NCBI RefSeq assembly: GCF_900142975.1 | Contig: NZ_LT670848.1 | Coordinates: forward strand, 1,860,001 to 1,924,000 | DNA from: Salegentibacter salegens | GTDB taxonomy: Bacteria > Bacteroidota > Bacteroidia > Flavobacteriales > Flavobacteriaceae | Reading direction: 5' to 3' | DNA length: 64,000 nucleotides | Shown: positions 63,562 to 64,000 of the stretch, piece by piece | Layout of the letters: each line of letters opens with the position of its first letter | How positions within the stretch are numbered: position 1 is the stretch's first letter | Position numbers and translations under genes: made by a program | The notes under the pieces: model-generated | Told to the model about the DNA's origin: nothing | The model's database searches: none | The model's input: only the letters and a program-made list of their open reading frames with translations

Positions 63562-63990
63562 TTATTTAAGTGTTCTTATATAATTAATAATTTCCCAACG
63601 TTTTTTTTCTGGAATAGATGTCTTATAAGATGGCATGGGTGAACGCCCTTGTTCTATCTTCCAGAAAATGGCACCATCAGTTTGAGATTGAACTGCTTCA
63701 CTAGTCAAATCTGCTGGCTTAGGTGTTAGTCCAGCACCTGCCATTCCATCACCTTTACCTTTTGGGCCGTGACATACCAAGCACAACATCTTATAAATCT
63801 TCTTTCCCGAAGCAGCTGCATTGGCATCACTCTTAAGAGGGTTCACGATTTTATCAGCACTTGCTGGAGCTACCCATTTCTTTTGTTGTATAGCTTCATA
63901 ATCATTTTTTGGTCCGTATGCGAAACTTACAAGCAATGCATAGAGCAGGCCTGTAAATGTGATACTGATTAAGATTCTTTTTGTTTTCAT
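63562..63990 (-). CDS. Periplasmic mono-heme c-type cytochrome
   Basis: This 142-residue protein has a hydrophobic N-terminal segment (residues 6-25) that serves as signal or anchor, and a cytochrome c domain with the heme motif MLCLVCHGPKGKGDGMAG and a probable Met ligand in SPMPSYKTSIPEKKRW. It ends in the usual helix, WEIINYIRTLK. It is an electron carrier of the envelope, the first visible gene of the - strand cluster, and is coupled to the split porin by a TAATG overlap. Further genes may lie beyond the window. Confidence 0.92.
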   Translation of the reverse strand: MKTKRILISITFTGLLYALLVSFAYGPKNDYEAIQQKKWVAPASADKIVNPLKSDANAAASGKKIYKMLCLVCHGPKGKGDGMAGAGLTPKPADLTSEAVQSQTDGAIFWKIEQGRSPMPSYKTSIPEKKRWEIINYIRTLK

Positions 63991-64000
63991 TTTATTGGTT

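Larger units (their letters stand above)
61318..63562 (-). pseudogene. Outer-membrane porin gene split by IS1595 copy 4
   Basis: Outside the IS the two halves join in frame: from ATG 63562 (MKNLLTLIAVIIFGSTVYSQ signal peptide) to FHPAWINKL, then, after one copy of the 8-base duplication, PTRPLGFGHDGIAPASGIGV, and on to the stop at 61318 with a terminal Phe (VHWAIGF). The intact product would be about 390 residues, a beta-barrel with porin-like strands (VRAGKFLLPFGTFMERFHP, KLNYSVYSTNGPRLKD). It was co-translated with the upstream cytochrome (TAATG overlap). It can no longer make a full protein. Confidence 0.88.

Overview
The window looks like chromosome from a member of the Flavobacteriaceae (Bacteroidota), most like marine genera such as Gramella, Salegentibacter or Zunongwangia. 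That placement is inferred from AT-rich DNA, TAnnTTTG-type -7 promoter elements (one with a TTG exactly 19 bp upstream), a short Bacteroidota-type RpoD, a Wzi/Wzc/Wza capsule exporter, DUF302/SHOCT proteins and Flavobacteria-style intergenic palindromes. No rRNA or tRNA is present to fix the genus.

Layout. 1-5.1 kb is housekeeping on the + strand: accD (5' end outside the window), rpsO, pnp and rpoD, with clear terminators and structured intergenic elements. 5.2-11.3 kb is mixed metabolism: a decayed SDR pseudogene coupled to an FAD oxidoreductase, a single-domain BLUF photoreceptor, rpe, a YpdA-like reductase, a DUF488 protein and a luciferase-like monooxygenase. 11.3-25.7 kb on the - strand is one functional block for nitrate use: molybdenum cofactor synthesis (moaA, moeA, mobA, moaD, a ThiF/rhodanese fusion, moaE and a moaC-mogA fusion, with a TauE-type permease embedded), a molybdopterin nitrate reductase with 4Fe-4S, Rieske and cytochrome-b-like membrane subunits, and two NarK transporters.

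26.1-45.1 kb holds a CopD-like membrane protein, two broken hemerythrin genes and an exact tandem duplication (unit 8,493 bp) of a Usp gene plus the Wzi-Wzc-Wza export genes. It is bounded by three IS1595-family copies whose target-site duplications show that it arose by unequal crossover between two IS copies. 45.2-57.6 kb is the rest of the polysaccharide locus on the - strand: a WecA-like initiator, two GT4 glycosyltransferases, WbpB/WbpE/WbpD/WbpI-type enzymes for a diacetamido-mannuronic acid sugar, an EpsG-type polymerase and a truncated GT2. An IS4-family element and an IS256-family element are inserted in it. A second IS256 copy at 57.6-59.0 kb has unmatched flanks and marks a rearrangement junction.

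59.0-64.0 kb is a separate - strand cluster of envelope redox or metal-handling proteins: two DUF302 proteins, a SHOCT protein, a methionine-rich lipoprotein, two c-type cytochromes and a porin gene split by a fourth IS1595 copy.

The main story is a genome being remodelled by insertion sequences: at least three genes are split or cut by IS copies, one gene end is rewritten, and an export operon is doubled. The best candidates for under-described biology are the mixed-type nitrate reductase complex and the Met-rich/DUF302/cytochrome cluster.
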